Shown in pieces: positions 13,818 to 28,100 of a stretch of 64,000 bases of DNA. Under the pieces are notes generated by a model, which was not told where the DNA came from, made no database searches, and was given only the letters and a program-made list of their open reading frames with translations. The DNA lies in contig JAXDDX010000013.1 of assembly GCA_034670405.1 (NCBI GenBank), positions 2,610,001-2,674,000 of the forward strand, in the 5' to 3' direction. The DNA is from Hoplostethus atlanticus. Taxonomy: Eukaryota; Chordata; Actinopteri; Trachichthyiformes; Trachichthyidae. Position 1 is the first letter of the stretch. Each line of letters opens with the position of its first letter. Position numbers and translations under genes: made by a program.

Positions 13818-13992
13818 TAACTGTCTACACTGTATGAGGGGAGATACTAGTGGTGACAGTGAGACCTATGATTACAATAGTTACATATTATCTAATTTCT
13901 AACGAATTATATTTGAGTGAAATTAATTTATTCCTCGTCTTGGTAGGGGCACCCTGGAAAACTCTCAAGGACCCCTATTTTGAGAACCACTG
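13818..13992 (-). mobile_element. hAT (Charlie-like) non-autonomous remnant
   Basis: In reverse it starts CAGTGGTTCTCAAAATAGGGG, the usual terminus of hAT-Charlie elements, and its inner part (AACTGTCTACACTGTA, CCTATGATT) matches the inverted copy at 17966-18110. Confidence 0.55.
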
Positions 13993-14264
13993 ACATAGTT
14001 CATGAAGGAGCTTATGGAGTAAGTGAGTTCTCACTGAATTTGAATAGATTCGTTTTTTGAATTCTCAGACAGAAATCAATCAATTCTCAGAAATCAATAA
14101 ATGTGATACACAATTTGTCCCATGCAAGTACACTGGTCGTTTGACCTGAGGTGACCTGACCTGCATGGCAGAATAACGATGTTGGAAAATGACATGCTAT
14201 CACGTCTATGAACGTGAATCATTCTTTAAACTAATAGCGCATGAATTTCTGAGTTCGACTTTAA

Positions 14265-14365
14265 TAGAAGCTGCGTGAAGTCAGCTGGAGACATCCAGGA
14301 TACGACCGGAAGTTAAGCGAAGATCGCCTTCAAATAAAAACGTGAAAGGTGTCATGTTTGGAAAA
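14265..14365 (+). repeat. dispersed repeat, family 3, copy 1
   Basis: Shares GGAAGTTAAGCGAA, CGCCTTCAAATAAAA and GTGTCATGTTTGGAAAAA with 15690-15800. Confidence 0.5.
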
Positions 14366-14913
14366 AGCAAAAAGCAAACAAAACAAAATAAAATAAAAAC
14401 CAAACAATATTGGGGAGTTCAAACCAACACATAACTCGTATCAAAACCTTCAATAGAATAATTTTATTGAATATGGAGTAAAATATAGCTGTAAAATAGA
14501 TGCTAAAAAGATGCTAAGATTAAATTGTATTACAGTGCATGGTATTACCTGATGAAAGACTGTTTGATGGACAGGTACATTTAAAAATGACTACTCCATG
14601 ACTTCAAACAAAAAAAGCACATAGGCTACCAGAAAAAGTAAAGGTATGTCTACACTTTAAATTAGGTTAATTTTAACTCTTAGCATTGGCACAATTCCTT
14701 AAAAAAGCAATATGGGCTCTATTTTGAAAACTGTGACCGGAAGTCTTATGTTGTATTTTGGCTGCTTTCACACTGGCGCTGAAGAAGAGACGATCGTGCC
14801 GGTGTGGTGCGGCTGATGGAACAGATGGTTGAGGCGCGCGCTGTGGTCCATTAATCTGCCAAAGAAGAGGCTTTACCAAGCGAGCAGGAGAAAGGATTAC
14901 CCCCCACCCCTCT

Positions 14914-14944
<31 letters not shown>

Positions 14945-15224
14945 TGCAACTCCTGCATGGGCCCGCACCCCTCTCTACACGAGGAAGATAAACCTATTTT
15001 CCTTTGGCTAAACTAACAAAAAACACAAAATGGTTCTTTAGGCTTGAACCATATAGCAGAACCCTAGTTGGTGTTTTAAAGAACAGTTAAAGAATTCATG
15101 AAATGTTCCAATCAGTAGTATTAAAATAACTTTTTAAAGTACCACTGGACGCCATTTGATACGAATTTGTCAAAAGAAACCCACCAAGATTTTTGTGGTT
15201 AGTTTAATACAAAATTGCATATCT

Positions 15225-15480
15225 GGCTTTTGAAGTCCAATACCAATTTTGTTGGACTAAAGATGATGATATTTGCGTCGATGTGTGCTTTAAAATTAAA
15301 AGGATTCAATGTTTCCACCAGAATATTATTCTCGTTGGGGTAGAGAAGCCTCTGAAACAGCATTTAGACCCTCACGGGACCCTCACAAACTCTCAACTGA
15401 AAACCAGACTAACCTTTAGCTAGGTTAGCAGCTTCTTAAGGCAGGGCGAGGCAGGCTTCATTGCAGGTTTTACAGATTTT
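15225..15480 (+). mobile_element. MITE-like repeat, family 1, internal fragment
   Basis: Shares the internal words of the family: GCCTCTGAAACAGCATTTAG, CTCTCAACTGAAA and GGCAGGCTTCATTGCAGG. The terminal repeats are not clear. Confidence 0.5.
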
Positions 15481-15689
15481 GTATTGTGCTGAACAGCTAC
15501 AGGATAAGGTTGTAATACTTGTGACTTGGAATGGAAATTATCTTTTTATCATGTCTTCACGTAAGGGCGCGAGTTGCCTCTTTTGGCTTTAGGGCGCGTT
15601 GTGTGCGCGCACGCACGAGCGCAAATTGACAAGAACAAAAAGACACGAACCTGCCTCGCGCACATCCAAGGAATTCAATGGCAAGATGT

Positions 15690-15800
15690 GACGTCAGAGC
15701 CCTGCATAACTGCGTCAAGCGAGCCAGAGCAAAACCTGGAAGTTAGGCGAATTTGCCTTCAAAATAAAAGGGTGAAACGTGTTACGTTTGAAAAATGAAG
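15690..15800 (+). repeat. dispersed repeat, family 3, copy 2
   Basis: Contains GGAAGTTAGGCGAA, TGCCTTCAAAATAAAA and GTGTTACGTTTGAAAAA, in the order seen at 14265-14365. Confidence 0.5.
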
Positions 15801-16289
15801 TGAAAATGAAAAAGTAAGGCTGCGTTCACATTATTCCACTTTTCATGTAGAAAAAGCCCTGCCTCTGTCTCAACCACATTTTGTGCTGATAATCTGATAA
15901 GGCCAGTCGGGCGATGTCCACATTGTTTCCATGATGACTCGTTGCATTAACTGCCACTATCAGCAAATTGTAACTGACTTGTGGCAGAAACTCTCACTTG
16001 GGCCAATGTGCTATGTACTGACCCTTTATGATCAACAACAACTATTACTATTTTTTCTACAAATACTTTCTCCATTTGTATTGTGGTTGTTGTTGTCATA
16101 AGCTGCCTACGTACGCAGCATGACACCCCACCAGTTCTTCTTCCATGTGATCTGCTCTCCTCTAAAAAGTTGAACTTTTCTAAGCTTAAGAAAGCAGACC
16201 TCTCTGCCTAGAAAGAGCCAGTTGTCGCAATTTCCCCCAAATGGCTACTTCCCATTGATCTTGTGGCTCCTCCTAAAAGTACTGGGGTG

Positions 16290-16620
16290 TACATAGCACC
16301 AATACATGTCTCTCTGTCTTTTTTTCAATATAATCTCAATTTTTACAACTGGTTCACACTGGTCACTACTGTCCCACCATGGTGTATGTTGGTGAAGACA
16401 CTAAAGCACACTAAATCTAAAATATTTTTTTTTATTGAAATAGGTGCTGCTTTATGTATGTTGAATTGAAAAGTGTCTCATACCGATTCGTAAAAGGTCT
16501 TAGCATAGCAATCCATGTTAACAATGGCACAATTCTTCCCCAAGGGAATAAGCGTTTTATTTTGAAAGATTCGACCGGAAGTCTGTATTCTGACTGCTTG
16601 TCAATTGTGTTTTCGTTGCC
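16290..16620 (+). repeat. dispersed repeat, family 4, copy 1
   Basis: Shares TTTTTATTGAAATA, TTGAATTGAAAAGTG, GATTCGTAAAAGGTCTTAG and a GACCGGAAGTCTG block with related sequence at 14670-14750, 17190-17570 and 58145-58560. It ends just before the STIMATE-like gene. Confidence 0.4.
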
Positions 16621-16856
16621 AAAAACATGGATGTTAGACGGAAAATCGATGCTCCAATTTACTTTCCCATGACAAGATGCAACACCAGCTACTTTGAACT
16701 CTAAAAGAAGACCGTTTCGAGTCTCATCGGTTAGAAACCTGTCGTGTTGTTTTTCCCAAGTGAAGAAAGACAAAAAACCATTTTAGCCAACAGACGAAGT
16801 GCCTCTCTTCTCTGTCTTTTGTCTCGCACAGCTGTGTTGTTTTTAAACTTGTCAAC

Positions 16857-19800
16857 ATGAACATGTACGGATACAATGGGATGTTTCCGGTGAAAAGATT
16901 CTTCAATAATGCAGCTTTTGAAATCACCAATATGTCTGATATTACCAAGGCCAATCCCCATGGCTGCGATAACGGAGCTCTGACGGACAGGTTTGGCGTC
17001 TTGATCCAGGGGCTACTGGCCGTCGTCGCCTTCAGTACACTGATGTGTGAGTATTTGCTCAACCGCAACCTGGCAACTCTTGTTTCTTGAAACATCTTTC
17101 ATAGAGGCTCTCAGGCTACGTGCGTTTATTTTGTGGCGTTTGAACATTGGAAACTTATTAGAACTTATGAGTGTAGAAACCTATCTTAAAGGGCCACCCT
17201 AGGCCACGTGGCGTTTTGTTGACGTTTGTTGCCGTGGGGGTCCTCGAGCCTCTTCTCTGGAGAGAAATCCACACCAAACTCTATACAAAAATCCGCCAGT
17301 TTAACGTTGCCTTGCTTCTCGATTAGAACACGACTTAAGCCATTATAAGAATTGTTAGGGGTCTCTCTTCAAGTCGGAATACATAACATAATACATCATA
17401 CACCAAGCAGTGCTTATTTTGCAACGGGTTGGCCTATTATTACCACGATCATCTTCATCTAAAATGCACGAATCAGTTAAAAAAAGTGAGGTTTTATTGA
17501 AATAAAATGCTGCTTGGTGAATCACCTATATGCCGAATTGACCAGAATTCGTAAAATGTCTTTGTTTGTTTTGCTGATAATCAATGAAACATAAAATGAC
17601 AGCTTTTTGGATGGCGTTTGGGGCGCTGATCTCTCTTCTAGGACTAGGGCTTTGTTGTTGTTGTTGACACAAGACAGCAGGCCTACGGACGGATTACTAA
17701 TGATTAAATCTGCATTTATTAAACGTCGTTCTGATCCTCAGTTCTGATTGGCTGAGTAACACTCGGAATAAATACCCAATAAACACACACCTGTGACCAT
17801 TTAATATCAATTATTAATCATAAAGCTAACAACCACTACCTTTCGAAGACTATATTGCATGTTGCAATAATAATAACACAATTGAGTTGATATTGATTTT
17901 AAAATGGAAGATTTATTGAATATCAGAGTTCTCTTTTTTTACAATGGCGTGTTAAGGCAATATGCCAGTGGTTCTCAAAGTGGGGTCCCAGCAGAATGAG
18001 GAATCATTTGATTCACTATACCCAATTAGTGAATGTATTTGGGACTATTCCAATCATAGGTTTCACTCTCATCACTTTGATCTGCCCATGTACAGTGTAG
18101 ACAGTTAAACATTCAAAAAATGTGAACAGGAGAATTTCAGCTACTTTCAATACTCAAAATAGCTGCTGCAACAACACAACCAGATGCTGCTTTGGAGCAA
18201 CATGTTGTGAATCCACCCAGAGCGAACAATGGCCATTGATTGCAGTAACTTGTGATGCTGACGCAGCTGACTTGGAGAATGTTGAGCATCTCACCAGCAG
18301 TGGTGTTGAAGGCACTGTTTAAATTCAGCCAATGCTTCTTAGGTGCGTGTGGATAGAGTGTCATTATGTGTATAGATAGTCATTGGTACTGGGGCAGGTC
18401 AGATGACTAAAAACAAAATTCACTGATCATGTTCAAAACTGTGTCAATGTTTTAAGGCCCTCCACAACACATCCAATTTTCCATTTGTGGGCCTTTTGTT
18501 TTGAACTACAAATAGTTTAGTTTAGTTTTAGTTTAGTTCTCTTAATGTTCATTATTCACACAGGAGTTCAGATTCAAGATAACCAGTCATGTAAAACGAG
18601 TCCAAGAATTCATGGAGCTGATTTATGTGTAGTTTAGCATTTCCTATCTGTTTCCATGAAAGCTCCATGACAACACTGACCTGAGATCCAGCTGCCAGGT
18701 GTGGCTTTTCTCGGCTGATGGAAACGATGCTTCCATGTCATGTCTATTTATATATAGACTGGAAATAGGACAGGAGCCAAACGGAGACTGAATTAGATGT
18801 GATTTATTTGACTGAGATCTGGAATTCAGCATTTCTAAGCATACTAACCATGTCGATTTCTCCCCTTACTGGATATTGAATCGATCATTCTGGTCTTTCA
18901 TGAGTATGTTGGCATATTATCTACAGTTTAGTGTAGTGAGCGTGAGTGGTTTTAAAAGGCCAATGCAGTCGTTGTGATTTTCATCAGCTAATCTAGCAGC
19001 CAGGGTTCAACGAGTCAATGCCTTACAGCAGTGAAGTATTTTAGGATAAGGCCAGGCCTGTGAGGGTGAGTTGGATCAATGAGCCCTGACCTCCACTCAG
19101 TTACTTATTAGTAGCACAATCAATCTCTTGCTCTCTCTCTCTCTCACTCTCTCTCTGCCTGCATGTAGGTTATGCATGTGAGTATCTTTCTTGGTCAAAG
19201 TACATGCGTCTTTAATATTTATACCACATTATTTATGTGCAGCTGAGCATTAACAGCTCTCAGCCAAGAGCGCAGTGGCGGCATGCCGAGTCAGATCCCA
19301 GCTTATACAATGCACCCCTCTCCCAATCGTTGTTTGGATTGCTCTTCCTCAAAGCTGTTTTTGGTCATTTCCTTCTGTTGACTCGCCATTAGGCCTGCTC
19401 TCACGTAATCCAGGCAGACACTGGATCTCCAGCAGCTACTCCAGTTCTTTAAGCATTTTGGAGTAAGCAAAAAGAGGCTTTCAGAGCCAGCATTGGGGAA
19501 CAGTGTGTGACGTCATTCTACTTTTACCAAGAAATGTTGGTTTTTCACTCTGTGAGCAGCAGGGTGTTTTGAAATGTCTTAAATGTCTTAAATAGTTATT
19601 AGAGGCTTATTCTTTCTTTGTGCTGCATGTTCTACACTAATACAACAGGGTTTAATGTGCATCTTATCTGCTTTACTATGCATAGTTTTATTTAATTTCC
19701 TTTCCAAACTAATTTTGTGTTGTTTGTTGTGTTTTCTTATACTCTGTATTTATATTTTCAAACTGTCCATTAGTTATGTTCAATCAGAAATAGGCTGGGT

Positions 19801-22800
19801 ATGCCAGCTTTGTTTCTTTATTTAATGGCCTTAAAATCAATTCCAGGTAGCATTAATAAGGTCTTAAAAAGTCTTAAATTTGGCTTACAGAAACAGGTGT
19901 TTGCCTAGATACACTAATTGTGTTTTTTTAGATACTCAGGTCTGGAAATATATGGAAAATTATTAGAATTATAATGTCAATGGCTTGAAAAGTTTGGGAA
20001 TCGCAGAAAAACTATTATTCTAAAAATACTGTTATTCATCTCCATTATACAAATGACTTCTGTTATGTAGTTGTAGAACAAATATTGTGACGATTACCCG
20101 TACATGATATTGAACAGCAACCACAATCTGCAAATCCAATTGAGAAATAAAGGGCCTGGAAAAAGAATTTTGAAATAGAAAACGTGTATAGGAACCCTGG
20201 CTCCTGTTTTCACACGGCGAGTCACATTTTATGACCTTGTGAAATGGCGAGAGAGGGGAACAGTGGGCGTCTGTGAACCAGCCTGCCCCGAGCCTGCTGG
20301 GGAGGAATGAGACCGTGTGGGAGAGTCAAACAAGGACGATACGTGATCCTGTGTTTTATCTATCCTGGCTGCCGCCTGACTTTGGAGGTCATACTGTATG
20401 CACTCAAAGACATTGCATGATATTTGTTTTTTTTAAAGGCCCCAACAGGACTCTGGTGTACTTGTTATTGATTGATTGATTTTTTTTGTTTTTGTTTCCA
20501 GTGAAGAGATTCCGGGAGCCTGTAGGGATCAGACGACCGTGGAGGATCTGGTCAGAAACCTCTTCTCTCCTCTCCTGTCCTGTGCAGAAATCAGACATAG
20601 TGAAATAAAGGTGGTCAGCACTAGTTTTAACACAATTCCCTCGGTCTTTGTCCAGGTTTTTTGACACGTCCAAGCAGGCCATCGGTGCTCTCTTCATCCA
20701 CTTCGCCAACGTCTTCCTGTCCACGCTCACCAAAGAGGACCCATGTTCCCTGTAAGTCACTGATTTCACAGCATGTCAGGTTAAACTGAGGCTCGACCGA
20801 TAGCAATGCATCACCGAGAACATTATTTCCCGTTTTGCTGAAGGTACCTGATGAACTTCCTGCTGGACGCCACGCTGGGGATGCTGGTCATCTGGGTGGG
20901 GGTCAAGGTGGTGTCCAAGGTGGTAGAGTACAAGCAGTGGACGTTGCTAACCTTCGGAGAATATGGTGAGTGGAGAAACATCTGCTGTTGAGACCCACTG
21001 CTTTTCTGCCATTATTATGGCAGGAGCCTATTGCTGCTTTCAAGTGCTGTTGGAAATGGGGATTTTAGGGAATTATGCCACTCTTATGAGTCGTGATGTT
21101 ATTGGTAAACGCGATAAACACTTGTATTGTTATGTTATTGTTTGGTATCGTTATATGTTTCCTAATTTTACTCTTCTTTAACTTGTAGTCATCACACATT
21201 TTTGTTTTTAATTAATTAATTAAAACATCAATTACGTGCCTGATGTGCATTTTCACAACAGCCACCAAAAAACTACTTCTTATTATTTCCGACCAAAAGA
21301 AACTGCAATTCGAAACTCAGACGTAGGAGCTTTCAAGGAGCATGTGAAGGTAGCATCAGGCAGCTCTTTTCCCAACAAGCAGTCCTGCCTTCCACCACTG
21401 GAGGAGGCTGTAGGCCAGCTGGAAGCAGACAGGGCGGCGAGCCAGCGTCTCCAGCTGCAGTCGAGTCTGGAAAACATCCCCAGTTGCCTCAGAGAGGGGT
21501 TAGGTTCACGGCAATTATAACACTCACTTATTCCACTGTTATTCTCCCTCGTCACTGATGGAGGTTTTCACTGAAACAACTTGCAAGGCTGAGTATCTCC
21601 TTGTGGTCAGTTTTCAACCACGGCTGTGTTTGTGGGATTTTCTCTCAAGTATAACTCAGAATGTGAAGTGCAGCTGCTCTGTTTCCGCATCCATCCAAGT
21701 AGCAAGAGTAATGAGGGTAGATGTGATTTGTTACGCCCACTCTTGGTTTAGACCAGCACATGAGCACTGACTGCGTATGTTTGACTGAAAATCCGATGTA
21801 TATTGGCACCCATGTGGTCTTGACGTCTCTGACCTCTTGTCCCCCCCACCCTCTAGGTGACCCCCCCCAGGCAGCAGCATGGCTGGGCCAGTGTGGCATC
21901 TATCTGCTCATCATGGTGCTGGAGAAAGGCGTGGTTAGCCTGGTGCTGCTCATCCCTGGCTGGTCTAATGTAAGAAAACTGCACTTATTCTACTACATTC
22001 AGGTCCCATGGGAAATGGGACACTGCAATGTTTGGTTTGCTGCAAAACATGAAGTCAGACGAATCACTCACCAAGTGCATGTGTGTCAGGTGTGAAAACC
22101 AAACCCAAGTCTACAGAAAACTTAAGTCACGGCGTCTTGAGGGCGAGTTTGAACGCATGAACACTTTTAACCGTCATGTCCTTCCCACGGTTACTCCCAT
22201 GTGACGAGAATGCAGCATTACAACACCCAGACTGAGTGACTGCTAAAAATACTTGTGTGTGTTTAGAGAGACAGATACAGGCATCCAGTCTAGGTGCTGG
22301 GTTGGACATGAATCAGGAGCAGATTCTTAAAACCCATGCACCTTTTTAGTTTTGTTTTCATTTGTATTTATTGTGATTAAAAACGGACAACTTTTTTTTT
22401 AACCTAAATTGCTCTTTTTCAGGTCAACCAGACCCGATAAAACGCAGCTGCTAGTGCGTGGCTTTCAACAATTGTCTGTCGCTCTTAAAATGTCACAGAT
22501 ACATCTGATGATGAACAGGAAGTGACATTCATGTTCTTTTTTTTTCTCTGTATCTTTTTTGTTTTGAAAATCTGCAGCAACATTGAGAGATGAAAGTCAT
22601 CAAGACTTGACAAAGAAAAACAATTCGAAGTCAAAAGGGTTTTTTGTTTACTTATATTTACGTTCGCCCTTTCCATAGCAACAGCTGCACTTCAAGAACT
22701 CAAAAGGCAACCCTTTTATTTAATAGGAAGGAATTGTGATTTGTAATGTTCTCAGTGTTTTTGTGGGCCTGTTTTCCTTGTTCCAAGACTGCCTCCAAAC

Positions 22801-25049
22801 TGTTACACTACTGAGGAGCTGAGAACGGATTCTTGCCTCTCTGTCCTTTGCTCCAGTTCTTCCTATGTGTGGAAATTTAGTTGATCATTTCCAAGTCTTG
22901 AAAGGTTTTGGAATGGCACAAAAGTGCTTTCACATATTTGTTGTTGTGAAGAAAAAGTTCAGTTGTGTTGTGATTTGGCCCAGTTAACAGTCAAATTGCC
23001 ACTGTGCATAATATTCAACATGGACCAAAATCTCCAAATCCAGTCAGGAATTTAAAGACCAGCCAAGCGATTGCAGCGTGGCTCCGTTACGCTTATGGGA
23101 ATTGGATGCGAGGGGCTTCCAACCACACCTTCCTGGTGTGAGATGAGGCTCAGCTGTGTAGAAATTCCCCAGAACGAAGGGGTCGACCTCTGTGTCGGTA
23201 ACAGCAAGCAGCAGACTAGAGTTATTGATTATTGCCTCTACAGGAGAAGTAGGTAATTAGTCCCCTCGTCCTGGAAATGGAGCGTTAATCATCACAGCAG
23301 TTGGCCTGGTTAGTCATCTTGGCAGTGGTCAACTTCTAGCGTAGTTGTGAGGTGATGTTGACGATACAGGACTTGAAGTTTGTTGCAGACAAAGTTGTTT
23401 TGTTGTGAGGCAAATCTAAGTAAGCAATGACATTGACCAACCAGTAGTCAAACGCCACCCACGTGTGTTTGATTGACACAGGAGCAGGCGCAGTCTTCCA
23501 ACTTCTGCCAGAATTTTACGGTGGACGGCATCAACTGGCTCTTTTTTTATTTTTCATAAAAGGCCAATATTGTCTCACTCCCCCCGTGTGTTGAGCCTGG
23601 CCGGTCCGTTTGTAAAATGTTTCCGTGCTTCTTTTCCAGTTGGAGGAGGTGTTACTGAGCTACATCGCTAACCCTCAGCTGGAGCTGGTGCTGGTCATTC
23701 TCATTGTGCCCTTCATCGTCAACGTGAGTCTGGCTTTCATGCTCTAGTGTTCACATTGAACTTTGCTGCAACATAGTGTGTGGAGTCCTGTACATGCCCC
23801 AGATGTTTCAAAGGTTATGAGTAGAAGATCAGTAATGCGTCTCTCTGGTGCCCCCTGTAGTCCATCATGTTCTGGGTGGTGGACAGCCTGATGATGAGGA
23901 AGTATAAGACGATGAAGAGCCTGGACGACTCCTGTGACAGCACGGTGAAGAAGGCCGACTCTCTGCCCTGGGCCACCAATGATGAGTCACGGGTAAGATA
24001 CAATGATATTCATGCACTCCTGCCTTGCCTCTACTGCCTGTTTAGCTGAACTACAGCTCAACATCTCCACTAGGGCGCAACCAATATGGGCTTTTGAAAG
24101 CCTGGCACCAATATCACCATTTTCATACCCAAATATCCCCCAGAATTGTATTCCTGTCAGGGTGGAAAAGCCTCTGAAACAGCATTTAGACCATGGGACA
24201 CTAAAACTCTCCACTGAAACCACATGCATTATATGTAATCAAACAAACTGTATCATATCCATCATACTGGAGGATGATGACAATGACTGGCTGATATCAG
24301 TTTTTTAATAAAAGGCCAGTATTGGCCCCTATACAGTATAGTGGTGTAACCCTAGTCTCCATGTTCTTTAGATCCTGGTCAAACCAGGACTGTTTCAGGA
24401 TGTCATCGGGAAATCTGTGCATTCAATTTACCAGCCGCTTTTTTAAGGTCCTTAGTTGTTCCAAAAATCTGGTGGGCTGGTAAAATAGTGAAAGTCACTG
24501 CAGCCGGTGGACAGAAGAGTGAAGTTTCCTGCCCTGGTCAAGTTTATTAAATCTGTCTTTGGAAATTGAGCAAGGATACATTGAAGGCCATGGATATATT
24601 GGGTAGGACCACATTATTACCCTGGTCCCAACCACACTTGGTCCTGGTCCTGCCACAGGTTGAACTCTGGTTGCTCTGCTCCAGCTTGGATTGGATAATG
24701 TGCAGAATCAAGGCATCCGCAGGTCCTTAAAAAGTCAGAACATTTTTATTTTTATTTTGACCAAACTATAAATTTAAAGCCTTCACTGCCCCCTCTGCTG
24801 TGCAAATGACTCCCCAGCCTATAAAGGGATTACTTTTGATGGTATGAAACAGTTAACAATGTCTGTTCCCACCAAACGTCCCTAGTGCATTGCATACCAG
24901 AATACAAAAATAAGAACGTGAGACTTAAATACGGACAAAAGAGTGCTTTAATGTGAGAAACAGGGTGCTGATGTATCCACACGGTCACGCTGGGTGTCAA
25001 CTGCACCTGTTGTTTTGGGGGATGAGGGAGGACAGGGTGGGGAGGTGCG

Positions 25050-25106
<57 letters not shown>

Positions 25107-28100
25107 AGACAGAAACACACCATGCGCATTGTCTCTCTCTCCACTTTGTCTACGGGCCAAATGGCCTAGTTGATGTCCGTCCAAGAAAGACTGAGTCAGA
25201 CACGTCTTTGTGTATCCCACTTGTCTCTCTCTTCTCCCTGTCTTCCCTTCTTCCTGTTGATTTGGGGTATTCTGGTTTTGCTCCCTTGTGAAACGCCATG
25301 TGAAATTTATTTAAGGTCCCGTCCGCCCCTAGTTTTGGATATCGTCTCAGTTCTGTTTGTCGTCCTGGCAAATGTGAGTTATTGAGCAAGCCCTAATCAA
25401 TCAAGTTCTTGGAAGAATGTGTCATTTAAATGTGATTGTGTTGCAATGGAATAGCAGGTAACACTCAACTTGAACTGCATTACAGGCCCACTAGAAGCAC
25501 AATATAATCACCAGACAAACATCAGTATTCAATCCTCTTAATTCTTTTGCACAGTGTTTATTACATCTATGAACATAATATTATCTTAATGCTTATAATG
25601 TCTTATGAGCACAACTTCAAGTTAAGCGTTACCGAATCCTGAAATGCAGAATCTGAAATTAACACCTGTCAAATGTCGATAAATCAATATGGTTCCAGAG
25701 CCACACTGCCTGGTAACCTTTTGAGACAACAACATTTGATCGCCTCGATTATATACAGTCTTTCAAACCATCGGAGTTAATTTAACACTTTGGATAGCTT
25801 TGAAGAGCCGCCCAGAGCCGTATCATATGGATAAACAACACTCCAATCCACAATTGCCAAGTTCATGAAACAAATAGTAGTTAATTCTAACATGTGAAGA
25901 TCAAGATGGGCCCATTGTGATTCAACACAGAACTGCCTTTGTGACATCACTACACTCTGTCTCTCAGATCCCACCATAAAATGTGGGGATGTAATTACAG
26001 CGAGCTTTACGAGCCGAGCATATCACTGATGATGAACATTAATGGTTAAGGAGAATCCTGTAATGTACATTCATTCAATGCCTTTTGATTTGGTATTTAT
26101 TTTTTGGTTAAGACAGACAGTCTGCATACTGATGTGTATAGAAAGGAAACACAGAAATACCCTTCCTACATTTCAGTAGTTATCATTCTCTTACTTTAAA
26201 GAGAGGTCTGCCAACCTCTAAGGTTTATTTGCGATTCTGGTAAAGGTTTTGAGTTACAAGCCAAGGGTCTCTGAGTTTCAAAAGGAGAGGGCATAATGAT
26301 GAATTACCGGAGGACACTCTCAAAAGGGCAGGTCAAGTGCAACGCAGTGATTTATCGAGACCCAGAGAAAGAGTTTTACCCTCTTGTGGTGCCACGTTAG
26401 TTTTCACCTACAGCCAAGGATGTTAAGCGAGTGGTGAACAAACATTGGCATATATTTAAAACTGATCCCCATATTGGATCAGTTTTAACCCAACCCTAAC
26501 CTTTAAAAACTCCACCTTTATTTGGTTAAGTCTGTTTCATCTAAAAGGCCTAATTTCTTTGTCAAAAATTGGTAGTGTTAATTATTGGTAAAGTGGTAAT
26601 TTTCCATGTCACAGTTGTGTTCAGTGTCACTCTGTGATTTAGGGGAATCACTTCTCTCACCCTAGACATGAAAGTCAGGTGGAGAATCACTTGCAACACG
26701 TGGTGTATTGGCTAAAATACCCATTGAGCTTGTATGAAGTGGGTAAAAAAAACAGGATCTTTGAACATAAATGCACAGTCAGGATGAGAAATCATCTGGA
26801 GCTAGGCATTTTAATCGATCAACTACAGTGTGATCAATTTTGAGTCCTTGAACATCACCGAACAAGACCTTGAAAGTCATTGAAAAGTCCCTGAATTTGA
26901 TGTCCAAGTGAGTGTGAGAACCGTGACTCATGCCAAGCAGCTGGATTGAAGAATTGTCATTTCTGGCTCTTCCAGGCGCTCCCTCTGTTGGGATGGACCT
27001 GTGCTAGCCTACCTGTTGTACTATATAATTAATCTCACCTGTTGCACAGGTATGCTTGTTCCATTAGCCAGAGGCACGCTGAGGAAGGGCGTCTAGCCTG
27101 AAGCGTCTCTGTTGCAATAAATGAAAAAATAAAGGGAGTGCTACTTTGGATCTTTCGTCATCATTATTTATTTTGAGGATGCAGCGCCCATAAAACCCAT
27201 AAAACATTAAGCTGAGTTGAGTATGTTGTGTCCCATTACTTTCAATGAAAAATCAACGCTTATTAATACTGGAAACTTTGTTGAAACTTGACGTTATTCC
27301 CATATGGCAACACGTCAGGTGTGACTCCACCAAAAATAAATAATGAAGAAAAAGACAGAAAAAGATTTATTGTGAATGAAAGTTTAAATTTAAACTCTAA
27401 ATCTGCTCTTGTCTTTTTATTGAATGCTGATTCTTTACACAAAACATCATTGAAGATGGGAGGGAGGACATATTATTTTGGCCCATAGAAATGATTGACT
27501 GGCAGTGTTTTGCCCTGCGGTTTAACATGTTACCAGTTCAACATTTCAAAGTGTGCATGCCTGGAGGCATGGCCTGGTGAGTCCAGAGATCACTAGGACA
27601 CAGGAGTCTTGTTTAGTGTGCCAGCTCTTGGCAGGTGATTTTGGACACCGGTGAAAGGCATGCAGGCTTGGTGCTCGGTTATGATGGGGCCATTTAATGT
27701 GCTCTGTGTGTCTCCTCTTAAGTGCTGGTTTATCTGGATGTGGAAACTGTAACAGACTTGTCCTTGTGAGTGAGGCCATAATAGCCTCCTACACACAGCG
27801 ACGAAGCCAGTGTCATTTTTTTCCTGTCTCCCTCTCAGGAAAAATTGAACACACACACTTCAGGGTGAATGACTGTAAGTGACTGGCATGTGAGTGTTTG
27901 TCCCTCCCGTCTCCTCATCCCTGGCCGTCTGCCAGACAGCCACAAATCATCCCTTCATCCCGGGAATAAAAGTGACATTTAGGAATCATTTCCACACACT
28001 GATGTTATGGAAAGCAGAGTGGAGGAGGGTGAGGCAGATGGAGATAGAGGGTCATTGATTAACATGAGGGCTCTGAGAGGCTGCTGGTCAAAACTATAGT

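Larger units (their letters stand above)
12411..16740. other. intergenic DNA between sfmbt2 and the STIMATE-like gene
   Basis: AT-rich DNA without recognisable genes. It holds a hAT-like remnant (13818-13992), two related repeat copies (14265-14365 and 15690-15800), a MITE-like fragment (15225-15480), and a further dispersed repeat with termini near 16290-16620. A short (CA)n lies at 14914-14940. Both neighbouring genes point away from it (sfmbt2 left, STIMATE-like right), so it contains both upstream regions. Confidence 0.65.
17047..20501 (+). other. STIMATE-like gene intron 1
   Basis: The 3.4-kb intron holds a dispersed repeat copy (about 17190-17570), a hAT-like remnant (17966-18110), a CT-rich run (19130-19157) and otherwise unique AT-rich DNA. 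No further exon is recognised. Confidence 0.65.
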
